Source of the DNA: Pythium myriotylum
Taxonomy: Eukaryota; Oomycota; Peronosporomycetes; Pythiales; Pythiaceae
NCBI GenBank assembly: GCA_023091665.1
Contig: JALJCQ010000028.1
Location: forward strand, 62,001-126,000
Direction of reading: 5' to 3'
DNA length: 64,000 bases
Part shown: piece after piece, positions 28,646-39,648 of the stretch
How the letters are laid out: the number at the start of each line of letters is the position of its first letter
How positions within the stretch are numbered: the stretch's first letter is position 1
Position numbers and translations under genes: made by a program
The notes under the pieces: model-generated
Database searches by the model: none
Seen by the model: only the letters and a program-made list of their open reading frames with translations
What the model was told of the DNA's origin: nothing

Positions 28646-30079
28646 GGTGTCTGCGAGGTGAGCCCGACACTAGGTATATATACCAACTCGCTGGCGAGTT
28701 GGTCTATGCGACTTGGCACACCAGCGAACACAAAAGCTCCGTGTCGCCACGTCGCGACTCGGCCCCACGAGCAACTGCGTCGGTCGGTTGTTGCTGGCGT
28801 TGGATCGTCACCTGGCGCAAGCTGCGAGTACAGCGAGCAGTTTCCAGTTTGGGAGAGAGGGGCCCGAGTGCCTCCGGCCGATTTCTGCCACCCCTCGTGC
28901 TGGCTGAGCCGAGGATGGACACGGCAGAGCCGGGTCGCGCGTTTGTAGACAAGCTTTGCACCATTGGGGAAAATTGCCTAAATTATCGGAGCCCACTACC
29001 AGTCGTCCGGTCGTTCCACAGCTGCTGATCAAACCACCGCCCCGCCTGGTTTCTGTGCGACCAGGTTTTCATTGCTGGAGGTTTCCGCGGAGACCGTCGC
29101 AGGTGCGGGGAGCGCAGATTGCTTTGTTCTTGATGCTCTCGGGGGGCGGCGAGAGAAATGTGTAACGCCCTCAAACGAGTGTTTCGTCATGGATCCCACT
29201 ATGAGTGGAGCTATGAGGTCGGAACTTTGCTTGGCGGAAAATCAACTCATGAGACCCTCAACACCCTCTCCCAGGGTACGAGTTACCCTTCCCCATGGCT
29301 CGGCTTGATCGAATCACCTCGATGCGAGACCCACACATCACGCCGTTTCCGGGCATGTCTCCGTACCGGAGAATCCTGCACCGACTCCACCTGGGGGCGC
29401 ACGAGAAAAGCTGCCACTTGGTTCTTTCGCGCGGCAGAAAACGAGCGCGAGGAAGATCCAACACGAGGCCAAAGGTGAGCTCGTGAGAAAGAGACTGCGA
29501 TTTCCAAGCGGTACGTCCACCTGGACGAGGAGTGCGGAGCAGTTCAGACACCTTGTCTAGCTTGGCTGGTGGCGAGAGTGTAACCAAGTGATGTGTACTG
29601 TATCCAAACACAGTGTGGAAGCGCCACGTTGCGAATTGCTTGACGTTGAAGTTATCTCACTATCCAGGGGCCAGTTCTTCGTAGACCGTAAAGTCGAGGA
29701 AGCATTTCGTTGAATGGCTGGAAGGACAAGCAGACTGGCCACCAGGACAGCTCACAGTGATTCTCCAGGATTGTTCTCAATGCTTGATTAGGCTTCTGAT
29801 CTGGAATCTCGGCTGGCTTCAAGGTTGGTCTGGACGCTAATGGATGACAAGTAGTCTCCCTGCAGCAGGAGATCGCCTTAGCATCCCAGATGCTCGACCA
29901 CGGCAAATGACCACGATGCCATCTGACCAACACAGAAGCACCAAGCTGACTCTGAGACAGCTTCGTAACCGGCGCTTACAGAAATTTGACGGATTGAAAT
30001 GGGTTTTGATTCATGAACACGACGACATACGGCGAACTGTTCCATCACGCTGGTCAGTTGCAAGGACCGCCAGATGAGC
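28646..30079. other. 1.4-kb intergenic region, no gene recognised
   Basis: Lies between the FYVE-like gene start and the 3' end of the phosphatase gene. Only short overlapping frames without consistent ATG starts or domains. Confidence 0.45.
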
Positions 30080-32178
30080 CTACCACTTGTGACTTGACAC
30101 GATCCATTCTGTATCTGCTATGGCGCCGTCTCTGTTGCGCTGGAACTCGAACTGGAGATGACTCGCGTTGTGCACATGGACGCGCCCATAGCCGTACTCC
30201 TGCTGTCTCGCCTCGCTCCAGCTCACGTTACCATAGGTGGTGCGGTCGACATCGGCGCCGGCAGATCCAACCATGATATGAACAGGTGCAAGCGCCTCAA
30301 CGAGACCGTTGGCCAGTGGCTTGGTGCGGCACTGCTTCTTCAGCACTGGGCATGTGCGCTCAAACGCGTGGAAGTGGCCAGAGAAAACTGCATCGACGCG
30401 ATACTTCTCGAGCAACGGTTCGACATGGCGCTGCAGTAAGTCAGACACGCGGTTGTCCGACTCGTAGTTTTCAGAGCAGTACACGGGGCGATGCAGATGG
30501 AGAAACAGCCATGGGGTGAGCGACCGATCGACGTTGCGAAGGTCATTCTCGAGCCACTTGTACATTGGCGCACCAGGCGTGTAGTCGTGCTCGCTGCTGA
30601 TCACCGTGTGGTGAGTGAGCCCCATCTCGACACTGTACCAGAAGACTTTGTTGCCGTTCGACGGCATGTGGAAGCGTTTGCTAGTTGGTACACCGCATTC
30701 CCCTGCCGAGTCCAACCCGTAATTTCCTTCAGGGGGATGAAAGCCGTTGTGGGCTCCAGCACCAGATGGGTCCTTCTCACCACCGTCGGTGTAGTCATAT
30801 TCTAGCGTCAGAAGCGCAGAGAAAGTGTGAATTGTCTGTCCGTAGAAGAAAGAAAAGTCGATATCAACGTACCGTGATTACCCACTGAGACCATGTACGG
30901 GAGTCTTGCTGCTACTGGCTGGATGAGGGCGCCAAACTGGTCCCATTGGAACGCCATGCTTCTCGCGTAGGACAAGTCGCCGTCGTGGAACACGGCAACG
31001 TAGTTCTTGTCCCCGCGTTCGAGTTCTCGAGCGACCAGTTGCATCGTTGTGCCAGATCGAATTGGTGGCGAGAGCCCGGTCGCCGCGCTGGTCCACTCGC
31101 CGAGATCGGCGTACATGAAGAAGCTCATCACCGAGCCACTCGGATGATGACCCGCCGGAGGCGGAACTCGGAACTTGAACACGGCGCTCATCCCTCCGTT
31201 GCCACTGCCGACCCTGTAGTAGTAATCTTTACCAGGACTCAACTCTTTCATCACAGCATCGTAAATAAATCCAGGATCTCGGAAGTGTCGTGCGCAGACG
31301 GTCGTGGAAGGTGCTTGGCACATATCCTGCGCGCCGTAGGTATCTCGCTCGGCGTCCGCGCGGTGCGATAGTTTATCCGGATGCTCTCCAAACTGGACAT
31401 GCGGGTCCGTCACAGCACTGCTGACCCACATGACCCGCATCTGAGTCGGCGACGTCGTCGAGCTGAGCCGCACGTGGAGCGGCTCGGCGTTCCCGAGCGC
31501 GAAGCGAAGCAGGTGCGACTCGCCGAGCTTGACGAACTTGCCTGGCTCCGGGAGGCTCGCGAAGTACCGAAACTGCCAGGCGCAGCGCATGTTGACCATG
31601 GGCCCAAAGCTCAAGCGGAGCGTTTTGGTCGTTTCGCCCACGGGCGTCGAGGCGTTGACCCACTTCCAGTCGATGTAGTCGTGGTCGGGCGTCGGCGAGG
31701 ACGGATCGGCGAGGCAGTAGACGCCGACCCAGTCGTCCTCGTGGACGTTAACTCGGTGCAGTGTTAAGTCGACGTCCACCGTGTCGAGTTGGTAGAGCTC
31801 GTCTTTCGAGGTCGCGAAGGTTACGCTCGCCGGCGCCGCGGCCGCGGCCGCGAGGGTATCCTCGAAGGGGCGAAAAACCTCACGGCGGCCGGCCGCTGCG
31901 GACGTTGGCGTCCCAACGTTGGCGACGGCGCGCACGCCCCAGCGGTCCACGAGGCGCTCGTGCTCGCCCAGGCGAGCGAACGTGCACGCGGTCGGCGACG
32001 CCGCGAAGAAGCCGCAGGGAGGCGCGTCGTCGACGTGGTGCGTCCAGGCGCCGCCGCGCACGGCCGACGAGTGCGCGGTCGGGCCATGCGACACGCGCGA
32101 GGACGCGCCGACGCCAACGCCAACGCCCACGCCCACTGCGGACGCCAACGCCCACGCCAACGCGGCCGGGGGCTTCAT
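30080..32178 (-). CDS. Purple acid phosphatase (two exons)
   Basis: Exon 1 is 32178-30873 and exon 2 is 30801-30080 on the minus strand. The 71-bp intron begins GTACGT and ends GCTAG, and removing it restores the metal-binding motif GNHEYDYTDGG across the junction. The product is 675 residues from the ATG at 32178; frame upstream of that has no ATG. A signal peptide and a Gly-Val repeat (AVGVGVGVGVGA) open the protein. A long N-terminal Fn3-like region follows, then the metallophosphoesterase core: YADLGEW, HDGDLSYAR, GNHEYD, LHRPVYCSE and GHFHAFERTCPV. All expected metal ligands are present. It probably hydrolyses extracellular phosphate esters. Only 198 bp separate its start from the 3' end of SBP1. 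Confidence 0.9.
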
Positions 32179-32376
32179 TGGATTCTCTGGATTCAATTGC
32201 CTTGGTTTCTTTTCGTCCAGAGAAGATTCCCGACTGGCATCCAAAAAGAGAACTGTCAAGGTCCTCTTAAGTTAACCATTTGTTTGTTTACAGAGGGAAT
32301 CAATTAACCAATCAGAATGCAAGAAGGGAGCGGACGAGAAAGTACAGCCACGACCATCACTCCCATTGCTCTCGTT

Positions 32377-33462
32377 TTACGGGGCGGCCGGCAGCAGCCC
32401 CCACCAGCCCGGGCTCGGCTGGCCCTGCACCTCGCCAAAGTACAGCGAGAACGTCTGGCGGAAGCGCTCGACCTCGGCACGGTCGGCCATGAACTTGGGG
32501 AACTCGTCGATGTTGGCCTCGGGGATGTCCCACGTGTAGTTGCCATTCGGGAAGCGGTAGGCAAAGTCCTTGCGGGTCGAGCGGTTGGCGAAGAGCGTCG
32601 ACTGGGTCTCCTTGGAGAGAAGCCAGTTCACGTAGAGCTTCGCGGCCGCAGGGTGCTTGGCCTTCTTGAAGATGGCAAGGCGCTGGCCCCAGCTCAGGAA
32701 CGGCACACCGTTGCCGAAGACCGGCTTGAGGGTCGATGTCGACGCCGCGAGCGTGATCGACGCGCCGACCCCGACGACTTTCCGCTTGGCGTTGACCGCG
32801 AGGCCTGGTGTGTTCGTGCCGCGGTTGAACTCGGGCTGCTGCGCCGCGAACTTCTCCGCCCACTCCCAGCCGTACTTCTCCACGTACTTCTTGAACACGA
32901 ACAACGTTGCGTCGTCGTCGTTCGGGTACGCCGAGGCGATCTTGTTGGCCCACTTTGGATCCACTAGGTCGGCCGGAGAAGTCGGCGCCGGGAGATCGCC
33001 CAATTGAGCAGCGTCGTACCAAAAACCGAAGGAGAAGATGCCAGCGGATAGCCAAGCGCCGTTCGGGTCCTTGAATTTTTCGTAGATCTGCGAGAATCCC
33101 GCGGGCTTGTATTCGAGCAATTCGCCACGTTCCGCCCAACGAGGGAAGTCCTGCAAGGTCTGGAGAGTGGTCACATCCGGCACGAGGATGTCTCGGTCGA
33201 GCTGGTTGTTGATACGGACGTCGTGGTACTTGGAGTAATCCACGATGACCGTGAGGTTTACGCCCGGGAAGGCGGCCTTCCAGGCATTGCGGGCATTATC
33301 TTGACCCGCAGCGGTGTCGCCTCCGGCGTACACAACGAGCTTGCCGCCTTCAGCGATGGCATCAGCGTAGAGCTCCGCAATCGTCTTCGTCTCTTCTTCG
33401 ACTTGGGCGGATACAGCAGTGATCGCGAGCGTGCCGACAGTTGCGATGGAGATGAACTTCAT
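32377..33462 (-). CDS. Secreted ABC-type solute-binding protein SBP1 (bacterial iron-type family)
   Basis: 361 residues: signal peptide (MKFISIATVGTLAITAVSAQ), then a type 2 periplasmic-binding fold. Family landmarks shared by all nine copies are GGKLVVYAGGD (first beta strand), VDYSKYHDVRINNQ, a central YPNDDDATLFVFKKYVEKYG, and FGNGVPFL.WGQRLAIFKKAKHP. In bacteria such proteins deliver iron(III) or small organic ligands to an ABC permease. Here there is no membrane anchor and no transporter gene nearby, so a soluble extracellular binding protein is inferred. SBP1 is the most divergent member (TIAELYADAIAEGG; ending GLLPAAP) and sits at the edge of the array. Confidence 0.85.
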   Translation of the reverse strand: MKFISIATVGTLAITAVSAQVEEETKTIAELYADAIAEGGKLVVYAGGDTAAGQDNARNAWKAAFPGVNLTVIVDYSKYHDVRINNQLDRDILVPDVTTLQTLQDFPRWAERGELLEYKPAGFSQIYEKFKDPNGAWLSAGIFSFGFWYDAAQLGDLPAPTSPADLVDPKWANKIASAYPNDDDATLFVFKKYVEKYGWEWAEKFAAQQPEFNRGTNTPGLAVNAKRKVVGVGASITLAASTSTLKPVFGNGVPFLSWGQRLAIFKKAKHPAAAKLYVNWLLSKETQSTLFANRSTRKDFAYRFPNGNYTWDIPEANIDEFPKFMADRAEVERFRQTFSLYFGEVQGQPSPGWWGLLPAAP

Positions 33463-33649
33463 TGGCGCTTGCTCTGTGAGTTGAACGGTGACAATTTGAG
33501 ACTGCCGAAGCTACGGCTGCTGCTGATGATGCTCGTGGACACCGAGAGTCAGTCAGCCAGCGAACGTTCTCCTTGACAAAGTCTAGTTTCGGTGCTACTA
33601 TTACGTACCGTAGATGGCCGAAAATGCCTGTGGACGGTAACCGTGGACA

Positions 33650-33935
33650 GTCGCTATGAGTTGCGTCGTTCATGTCGTAAATCGAATTGTTCCGGTTTGA
33701 AAGGCAATCAAGAACAGAGTCCATCCGTTGGCATTGGACCCACGCGTCCACGAAACTGTCTCATTTCTCAATCAGTCACCGTGCCGAGTCTTCCCCCACC
33801 TGATTCAGCTGAAGACTCGATCCTGAATAAATGCTGATTTCGCAGCGGAGACGATGTGTTGGGATTAACAGCAAATTTGTGCTCTGGCTCTCGTGTGGGA
33901 ATTGACGAGACCGCCAGTCTTTGATGTGCTGTACG
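33650..33935. repeat. Dispersed SBP-flank repeat, copy 1
   Basis: About 285 bp upstream of SBP1 (GAGTTGCGTCGTTCATGTCG...GCTCTGGCTCTCGTGTGGGA). It recurs with about 20 percent mismatch by eye at 37545-37830 and, reversed, at 42165-42450. Confidence 0.65.
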
Positions 33936-34621
33936 GTACGGACTCCAAATGGATACTGACACTTCAAGGTCCGTTCCCATGTTGTCACACATCCGATTGA
34001 CGTCGTAATGGTTTCCACGGGCAAGCAACATACAGTACATCCTTTGAGTGGCACGAGGCTACCACTGAAGTAGGCACATTGGTCATTCCGACCTACAAGG
34101 CATGCCAAGGTGAATTGATAAATCGACAATTCAAGTAAGGTCTATTAGTCTGCTCAGGTAGAGACCGATAGCCCGGCGCTGCCACCGTTAGGATTAAGCC
34201 CCCCCCCCCCCCCCCCCGCTTTCTTGATCACTGTTAAGGATATCTGCGATGCGTATATGTTTTTCTCTTATCTTGGGGTGCACGACTTGATTTCTCGTTC
34301 GCGGATCCATCGCGAACGCATCCGCCATGCGGTTTGCAACTCTTAGATATGCCAAGGTCACACAATTGCATGTACGCTACGAAATGGTGGTTTCCGAACT
34401 ATTGCTAGATCGGAAATGGAGCCTTCCGCTCGGGAGAGAGCCCCGCCGCATTTCCGATCCTGCTTGACCACCATTTCCCGTTATACAGTAGCATTAGGCT
34501 TGGTTCACTCTTCCTCGAGGGTTTGCAGGAAGATGCATATCAACGAGTACCATACATTCACGATTAATCCCCCAGACGGTACGAACCAAACCCCTATCCA
34601 CGTATACTTCGTTGTAGCGCT
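33936..34621. other. Intergenic region between SBP1 upstream repeat and SBP2 3' end
   Basis: Contains a 19-C run at 34199-34217 and no supported gene. Confidence 0.5.
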
Positions 34622-35728
34622 TTACTGGCCCGGGAAAATTCCGAACGAACCCGGGCTCGGCTTGCCCTGCACCTCGCCAAAGTACAGCGAGAACATCTGA
34701 CGGAAACGCTCCACCTCCGCGCGGTCCGCCATGAACTTGGGGAACTCATCGGCGTTCGCCTCCGGGATCGTCCACGTGAACTTGGTGCCACCAAGCGGAG
34801 GCGTCACATCCTTACGGACCGAACGGCTGCCCAAGTTGGTGCTCTGGAACTCCTTGGAGAGGATCCAGTTGAGGAAAAGCTTGGTGGCAGCCGGGTGGTT
34901 TGCCTTCTTGAAGATCGCGAGACGCTGACCCCAGGCGAGGAACGGCACGCCGTTGCCGAAGATAGGCTTGACGGTGGTCGTGTTGGACGGCGCAATGTTG
35001 ATCGAAGATCCGACGGCGATCACCTTGCGCTTGGCAGAGAGCGCCAGGCCCGGAGTGTGTGTGCCGCGGTTGAACTCGGGCTGCTGCGCCGCGAACTTCT
35101 CCGCCCACTCCCAACCATACTTCTCCACGTACTTCTTGAACACGAACAGCGTCGCGTCATCGTCGTTCGGGTACGCCGAGGCAATCTTGCCGGCCCACTT
35201 GGGGTCCACGATGTCTTCGGGCGAGGTCGGCGCCGGGAGATCGCCAAGCTGTGTCGAGTCGTATGAGAAGCCGAAGGTGATGACCTGGTGGGCCGCCCAT
35301 CGACCGCGCGAGTCCTTGAATCCTTCGTAGATCTGCGAGAAACCCTTGGGCTTGTACTCGAGAAGGTCGCCTTGCTCGGCCCAACGAGGGAAGTTCTGCA
35401 GCGTCTGCAAGAACGCAATGTCCGGCACCAAGCGGTCGCGAGCGAGCTGGTTGTTGATGCGCACGTCGTGGTACTTGGAGTAGTCCACCACGATCGTCAG
35501 GTTCACGTCCGGGAACGCGGCCTTCCAGGCCGATCGGATGCCGTCCTGCTGCGAGTCGACGTCGCCGCCGGCGTAGATGACGAGCTTGCCGCCCTTGGCG
35601 ACGGCATCGGCGTGGAGCTGCTCGAGTGTCTTGGTTTCTTCATGAACTGCCCTCTGGACAGTCTCCGAGGACGCGAAGGCGCCGACGACGAGTGAACCGA
35701 ACGCCGCGAAGACGGCGAAGAGCTTCAT
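34622..35728 (-). CDS. Secreted ABC-type solute-binding protein SBP2
   Basis: 368 residues. The signal peptide MKLFAVFAAFGSLVVGAFAS is followed by a linker containing EETKTLEQLHADA, and then the same fold as SBP1. From about residue 30 to the end it is nearly identical to SBP3/SBP4 (GTHTPGLALSAKRKVIAVGS; ISKEFQSTNLGSRS-type region), differing at a handful of sites (for example ATKLFLNW, SFGIFPGQ at the C-terminus). The signal peptide and linker differ more than the mature part. The upstream region 35940-36090 shares blocks with the SBP3 upstream region at 39485-39605 (TCGAAAATCGC..GGCGGT; GCTGGAAAAGCAGACGG). Confidence 0.88.
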   Translation of the reverse strand: MKLFAVFAAFGSLVVGAFASSETVQRAVHEETKTLEQLHADAVAKGGKLVIYAGGDVDSQQDGIRSAWKAAFPDVNLTIVVDYSKYHDVRINNQLARDRLVPDIAFLQTLQNFPRWAEQGDLLEYKPKGFSQIYEGFKDSRGRWAAHQVITFGFSYDSTQLGDLPAPTSPEDIVDPKWAGKIASAYPNDDDATLFVFKKYVEKYGWEWAEKFAAQQPEFNRGTHTPGLALSAKRKVIAVGSSINIAPSNTTTVKPIFGNGVPFLAWGQRLAIFKKANHPAATKLFLNWILSKEFQSTNLGSRSVRKDVTPPLGGTKFTWTIPEANADEFPKFMADRAEVERFRQMFSLYFGEVQGKPSPGSFGIFPGQ

Positions 35729-35770
35729 TGCTGGAGACAGGGGACTTGAGTTCGGTGAGGACGCCCTGAA

Positions 35771-35784
35771 GAATCGGGAATGAG
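35771..35784 (-). promoter_or_regulatory. Inr+FPR-like core promoter of SBP2
   Basis: The minus strand reads CTCATTCCCGATTC, matching the oomycete initiator/FPR core, about 43 bp upstream of the ATG. Confidence 0.5.
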
Positions 35785-36737
35785 GAATCGATGGTCACCT
35801 CTCGGCTTAATCGCCAAAGCCTTGAGCTCCAATCGGTTCCCGTTAACCCCACGCACTGAGCTGTGTTGGAGCGTGGAGTCCACTCGCTATGGGTGAGAAT
35901 TATCCTCGAGGAGTCATCTGCTCGTACAGTAACACAGCGCGGAGAAAACGCTGGACAGTATCTGGTGGAAGCACCGTCGAAAATCGCTTGGCGGTTGGGC
36001 TGCCCACACAGGTTGACACCCGCGGATTCTTAAACTGGCGAATCGGATGGAGCGTCTACGTTGTGCTGGAAAAGCAGACGGCAGATTACCGAGGGGCTGT
36101 ATCTCGTCAGGACTCCAATGTACAAATGATTGCCATTTGATAAGTCTTGATGGGTCCGAGTCGGACACCAACAGGTTGGCTCTAACGTTATCTACTAAAT
36201 GACTAGGAGGCGACGACAGACCGCACAGTGAGCATCGATCCGAATTTCTCACTGGAGCTGTCTATTTGTTTGAGCTGCCCCAGCGAGACTTGAACTTCAT
36301 GGGCTCGTGACTTAGTACCTCAGCAAAAGTTAGGATACTAGAATACTCCAGCAGCTACCCAGTACGTTGAGAAGGCGCGAGTCCGACTCGGATCCATCGG
36401 AGATCCATCAAAGTCGAGCGAACCTCTTCGAGACATTTCATTGCTATGCAATGTAAGACATTGCAGAACTCGACTCGGGCGTCCTCCTGTTTGATGCGAC
36501 ATGCGTTCGTGTGGATGCTGTACTCAACTAATATCTCAAGAATCCCTTTTCCTCTCGCGGGTTTGCAGCAGTGCGAATTGCGTGGGGCTATCTATCACGG
36601 TTTCGGTCTCGCACACTCCAAAAAATACCACCGCGTAGGTATCTCACATTCAACGCTGAGTCCAGATCGGGTCTCGTGCTAGGTTTAGATCGCGATTCCT
36701 GGTCTACGCTCAGGACTTAAGGCTCGCCTTCGCTCTG

Positions 36738-36830
36738 TGGTGAAGTTCACGTGGACGAGTACTCCGAAAGTTCCCGAGTTCGTGGTAGACGGAGCGGAGG
36801 TGAAATGTTTCCACTAGACGCTCTGACAGG
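36738..36830 (+). pseudogene. Relic of an SBP gene 3' end
   Basis: A short plus-strand stretch (AAGTTCACGTGGACGA...TTCCCGAGTTCGTGG...GCGGAGGTGAAATGTTTCC) aligns with the last 35 or so codons of SBP genes (KFTWTIPEAN.DEFPKFMADRAEVERFR). It has an internal deletion and many substitutions, and no open frame. It is therefore a decayed tenth family member. Confidence 0.6.
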
Positions 36831-37150
36831 GCGTCGGCAAGTTGCAGCACAAACTCACTGAGGCCACAGCCGTTCCTGAATCAATGAGCTCAGTTGACAA
36901 TTAGATCGAGTCGCATTGCCCAACGAGTTGACCCTCATGGCTGACAGGGCGTATCAGGCACGGATAAAACATCAGTGCATATTTGTGAGCCTATGATTGG
37001 CTCACCGATATGTAAAGGTTTTTTTTTATATGTACTCAGATTGGGGATGTTCACAAAATGCACGGTTTCAAAGGAAGAGGCTCTTTTCTGGGTATTGCAC
37101 GATGTAGCATGCCTTGCGCGGAGCCTATCGCGATCTTGACGAAGCTCGAT

Positions 37151-37219
37151 GAGATTCCGGGTGTTACACCCGGAATCTCGTCGGCGTTCCCAACACCCGG
37201 TGTTGGGAACGCCGACGAG
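37151..37219. repeat. Two back-to-back perfect hairpins
   Basis: Hairpin 1 is 37151-37179 (13-bp arms GAGATTCCGGGTG, 3-nt loop). Hairpin 2 is 37177-37219 (21-bp arms, 1-nt centre, left arm 37177-37197, GC-rich). They overlap by three bases. They lie about 200 bp outside the SBP3 inverted-duplication boundary. Confidence 0.85.
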
Positions 37220-38067
37220 TCGTGTTCCATCCTTGTCATATTGAACTCACGAAAAGTCCATGGCTGGTAATGTTGCAGCACCGTACAAATTCATTCCAAT
37301 GATATGATCTCGGTCATAGCGAATATTTTATGGCGATGCTGAGGAGGAACGCAAGGAGAGCGAGGAACTCTGTATTATGGTGAAGTCTTCTTCACTACAA
37401 CGAATCCTGTTCATTCGTGGACATAGAGATCGAGTGCGCGAGAGCCAAGGAACACTTTGCCCACCATTCAATTGCCTTTTTTTAACGCAAGGCGGGAGAC
37501 GGTAAATATCATACGTTTACAGCAACAGTGGACGATCTGTTTGAGTTGCGTTGTTCATGTCGTAAATTGTATCGCGAGTGGAACAGCCAGTCACGCATAG
37601 ACAATCCATCCGCTTGCATCAGGACCCACGCGTCCACGCAAGTGTCCCGGTCTCAATCAGTCGCCTTGCCGAGTCTCCCACGACCTGATTCGGCGGAAGA
37701 CTAGATCTGGATTGCTGACTGACTCGCGCTGATGACGGGTGGGTCTCGGGGCTCAGGGCGTTGACCGCAAACGTCTGCTCTGGCTCTCGTGTGGGACTTG
37801 ACGAGGCCCTGGGTCTTTGAAGTGCTGACTGGCCCGGGTCTCCCCTTTGCCGTTATCGTCGCATCCAATTGCCGTCATTGGTCGTGGGCTAAAGCGAGCA
37901 GGATCCATGTATGATGCTAAGTACGATACGCTAGCGTTGTTGGAGAGAATGGATGGAGTGAACACGCGACAAAAGAGAATCAAAATTGTGTTGATAGTTA
38001 TTTATCAGCGCGGTGGAAACGACACCTCGAAGACCTCGGGGTCGAGGTTTGCGTCGCAAGGGGTCAT

Positions 38068-39168
38068 TTACTGGCCCGGGACGAGACCGAACCAGCCAGG
38101 GCTCGGCTTGCCCTGCACCTCACCGAAGTACAGCGAGAACGTCTGGCGGAAACGCTCCACCTCCGCGCGGTCCGCCATGAACTTCGGGAACTCATCGACA
38201 TTCGCCTCTGGGATCGTCCACGTGAACTTGGTGCCACCAAGCGGAGGCGTCACATCCTTACGGACCGAACGGCTGCCCAAGTTGGTGCTCTGGAACTCCT
38301 TGGAGAGGATCCAGTTGAGGAAAAGCTTGGCGGCAGCCGGGTGGTTTGCCTTCTTGAAGATCGCGAGACGCTGACCCCAGGCGAGGAACGGCACGCCGTT
38401 GCCGAAGATAGGCTTGACGGTGGTCGTGTTGGACGGCGCAATGTTGATCGAAGATCCGACGGCGATCACCTTGCGCTTGGCAGAGAGCGCCAGGCCCGGA
38501 GTGTGTGTGCCGCGGTTGAACTCGGGCTGCTGCGCCGCGAACTTCTCCGCCCACTCCCAACCATACTTCTCCACGTACTTCTTGAACACGAACAGCGTCG
38601 CGTCATCGTCGTTCGGGTACGCCGAGGCAATCTTGCCGGCCCACTTGGGGTCCACGATGTCTTCGGGCGAGGTCGGCGCCGGGAGATCGCCAAGCTGTGT
38701 CGAGTCGTATGAGAAGCCGAAGGTGATGACCTGGTGGGCCGCCCATCGACCGCGCGAGTCCTTGAATCCTTCGTAGATCTGCGAGAAACCCTTGGGCTTG
38801 TACTCGAGAAGGTCGCCTTGCTCGGCCCAACGAGGGAAGTTCTGCAGCGTCTGCAAGAACGCAATGTCCGGCACCAAGCGGTCGCGAGCGAGCTGGTTGT
38901 TGATGCGCACGTCGTGGTACTTGGAGTAGTCCACCACGATCGTCAGGTTCACGTCCGGGAACGCGGCCTTCCAGGCCGATCGGATGCCGTCCTGCTGCGA
39001 GTCGACGTCGCCACCGGCGTAGATGACGAGCTTGCCGCCCTCGGCGACGGCATCGGCGTGGAGCTGCTCGAGCGTCTTGGTTTCTTCCCCGACGGTCTTC
39101 TGGACGGTCTTGGCCGAGGAGGTGGCGAACAGCGCGCCGAAGGCCGCGAAGACGGCGAAGAGCTTCAT
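38068..39168 (-). CDS. Secreted ABC-type solute-binding protein SBP3
   Basis: 366 residues with signal peptide MKLFAVFAAFGALFATSSA and linker KTVQKTVGEETKTLEQ, then the full type 2 periplasmic-binding fold ending SPGWFGLVPGQ. The translation is identical to SBP4, its mirror copy. Compared with SBP1 it has GGDVDSQQDGIRSAW in place of GGDTAAGQDNARNAW in the ligand-proximal N-terminal lobe, and this difference holds for SBP2-SBP9. Such changes could alter ligand choice. Confidence 0.9.
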   Translation of the reverse strand: MKLFAVFAAFGALFATSSAKTVQKTVGEETKTLEQLHADAVAEGGKLVIYAGGDVDSQQDGIRSAWKAAFPDVNLTIVVDYSKYHDVRINNQLARDRLVPDIAFLQTLQNFPRWAEQGDLLEYKPKGFSQIYEGFKDSRGRWAAHQVITFGFSYDSTQLGDLPAPTSPEDIVDPKWAGKIASAYPNDDDATLFVFKKYVEKYGWEWAEKFAAQQPEFNRGTHTPGLALSAKRKVIAVGSSINIAPSNTTTVKPIFGNGVPFLAWGQRLAIFKKANHPAAAKLFLNWILSKEFQSTNLGSRSVRKDVTPPLGGTKFTWTIPEANVDEFPKFMADRAEVERFRQTFSLYFGEVQGKPSPGWFGLVPGQ

Positions 39169-39208
39169 TGCTGGAGACGGGGGAGTTGAACTGGATGAGG
39201 AGAACCCT

Positions 39209-39225
39209 GAAAATTCGGGAATGAG
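39209..39225 (-). promoter_or_regulatory. Inr+FPR-like core promoter of SBP3
   Basis: The minus strand reads CTCATTCCCGAATTTTC, a close match to the oomycete core, about 41 bp upstream of the ATG. Confidence 0.6.
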
Positions 39226-39648
39226 GAATCGGTGACCAAGACTTGGTTAATCGAGGAGCCGTTGTCAGTTTTGATCAGCCCTACAGAACGAGTCGGATGA
39301 GGCCGCAGTAGCCACTCGCTGTGGCTGAGAGTAATCCTCAAGAACTTACTGTGTATGGATGTACGTCTTTCGTGGTATTAGCGCAGCCGCTGCACTGCAG
39401 GCTGCACTGGAGGAAGCGCCGATGGTCAGCGTATCCTCTATGCTGTTCAATCTGGATAGTGTGTAGTAGTCAGACTGTCCAACAAGTTGCGACCACTCGG
39501 TCGAAAATCGCGTGGCGGTGAGGCTGTCCAGACAGTGCGAGACGCGTGCAGTCTTCCAGCAGCGAATCGGATCGAGCGTCTGTGTCGTGCTGGAAAAGCA
39601 GACGGATGTGTCTGCTGGAGATCTGTTGCTTTGACAAAAAGGGTCACA

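Larger units (their letters stand above)
37426..39648. repeat. Left arm of the SBP3/SBP4 inverted duplication
   Basis: 2,223 bp that reads the same, reverse-complemented, as 40347-42569 (paired positions sum to 79995: 37426 with 42569, 38068 with 41927, 39648 with 40347). No mismatch was found at the points compared. It includes the dispersed flank repeat (37545-37830). Confidence 0.88.

Noticed and set aside
28704..29611. Several 60-117-residue frames between the FYVE-like and phosphatase genes
   Set aside because: They overlap each other on both strands, mostly lack ATG starts and show no domain.
31789..32307. Arg-rich frames of 169-172 residues opposite the phosphatase N-terminus
   Set aside because: Composition follows the GC-rich Gly-Val repeat region; no domain, and the sense strand is a clear gene.
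34895..35695. Plus-strand frames of 123-151 residues opposite SBP2, recurring opposite each SBP
   Set aside because: They recur only because the SBP genes are duplicated; codon usage and composition are those of antisense shadows.
37058..37270. Open frames on both strands across the hairpins
   Set aside because: A palindrome reads similarly on both strands; no ATG context or homology supports a gene.
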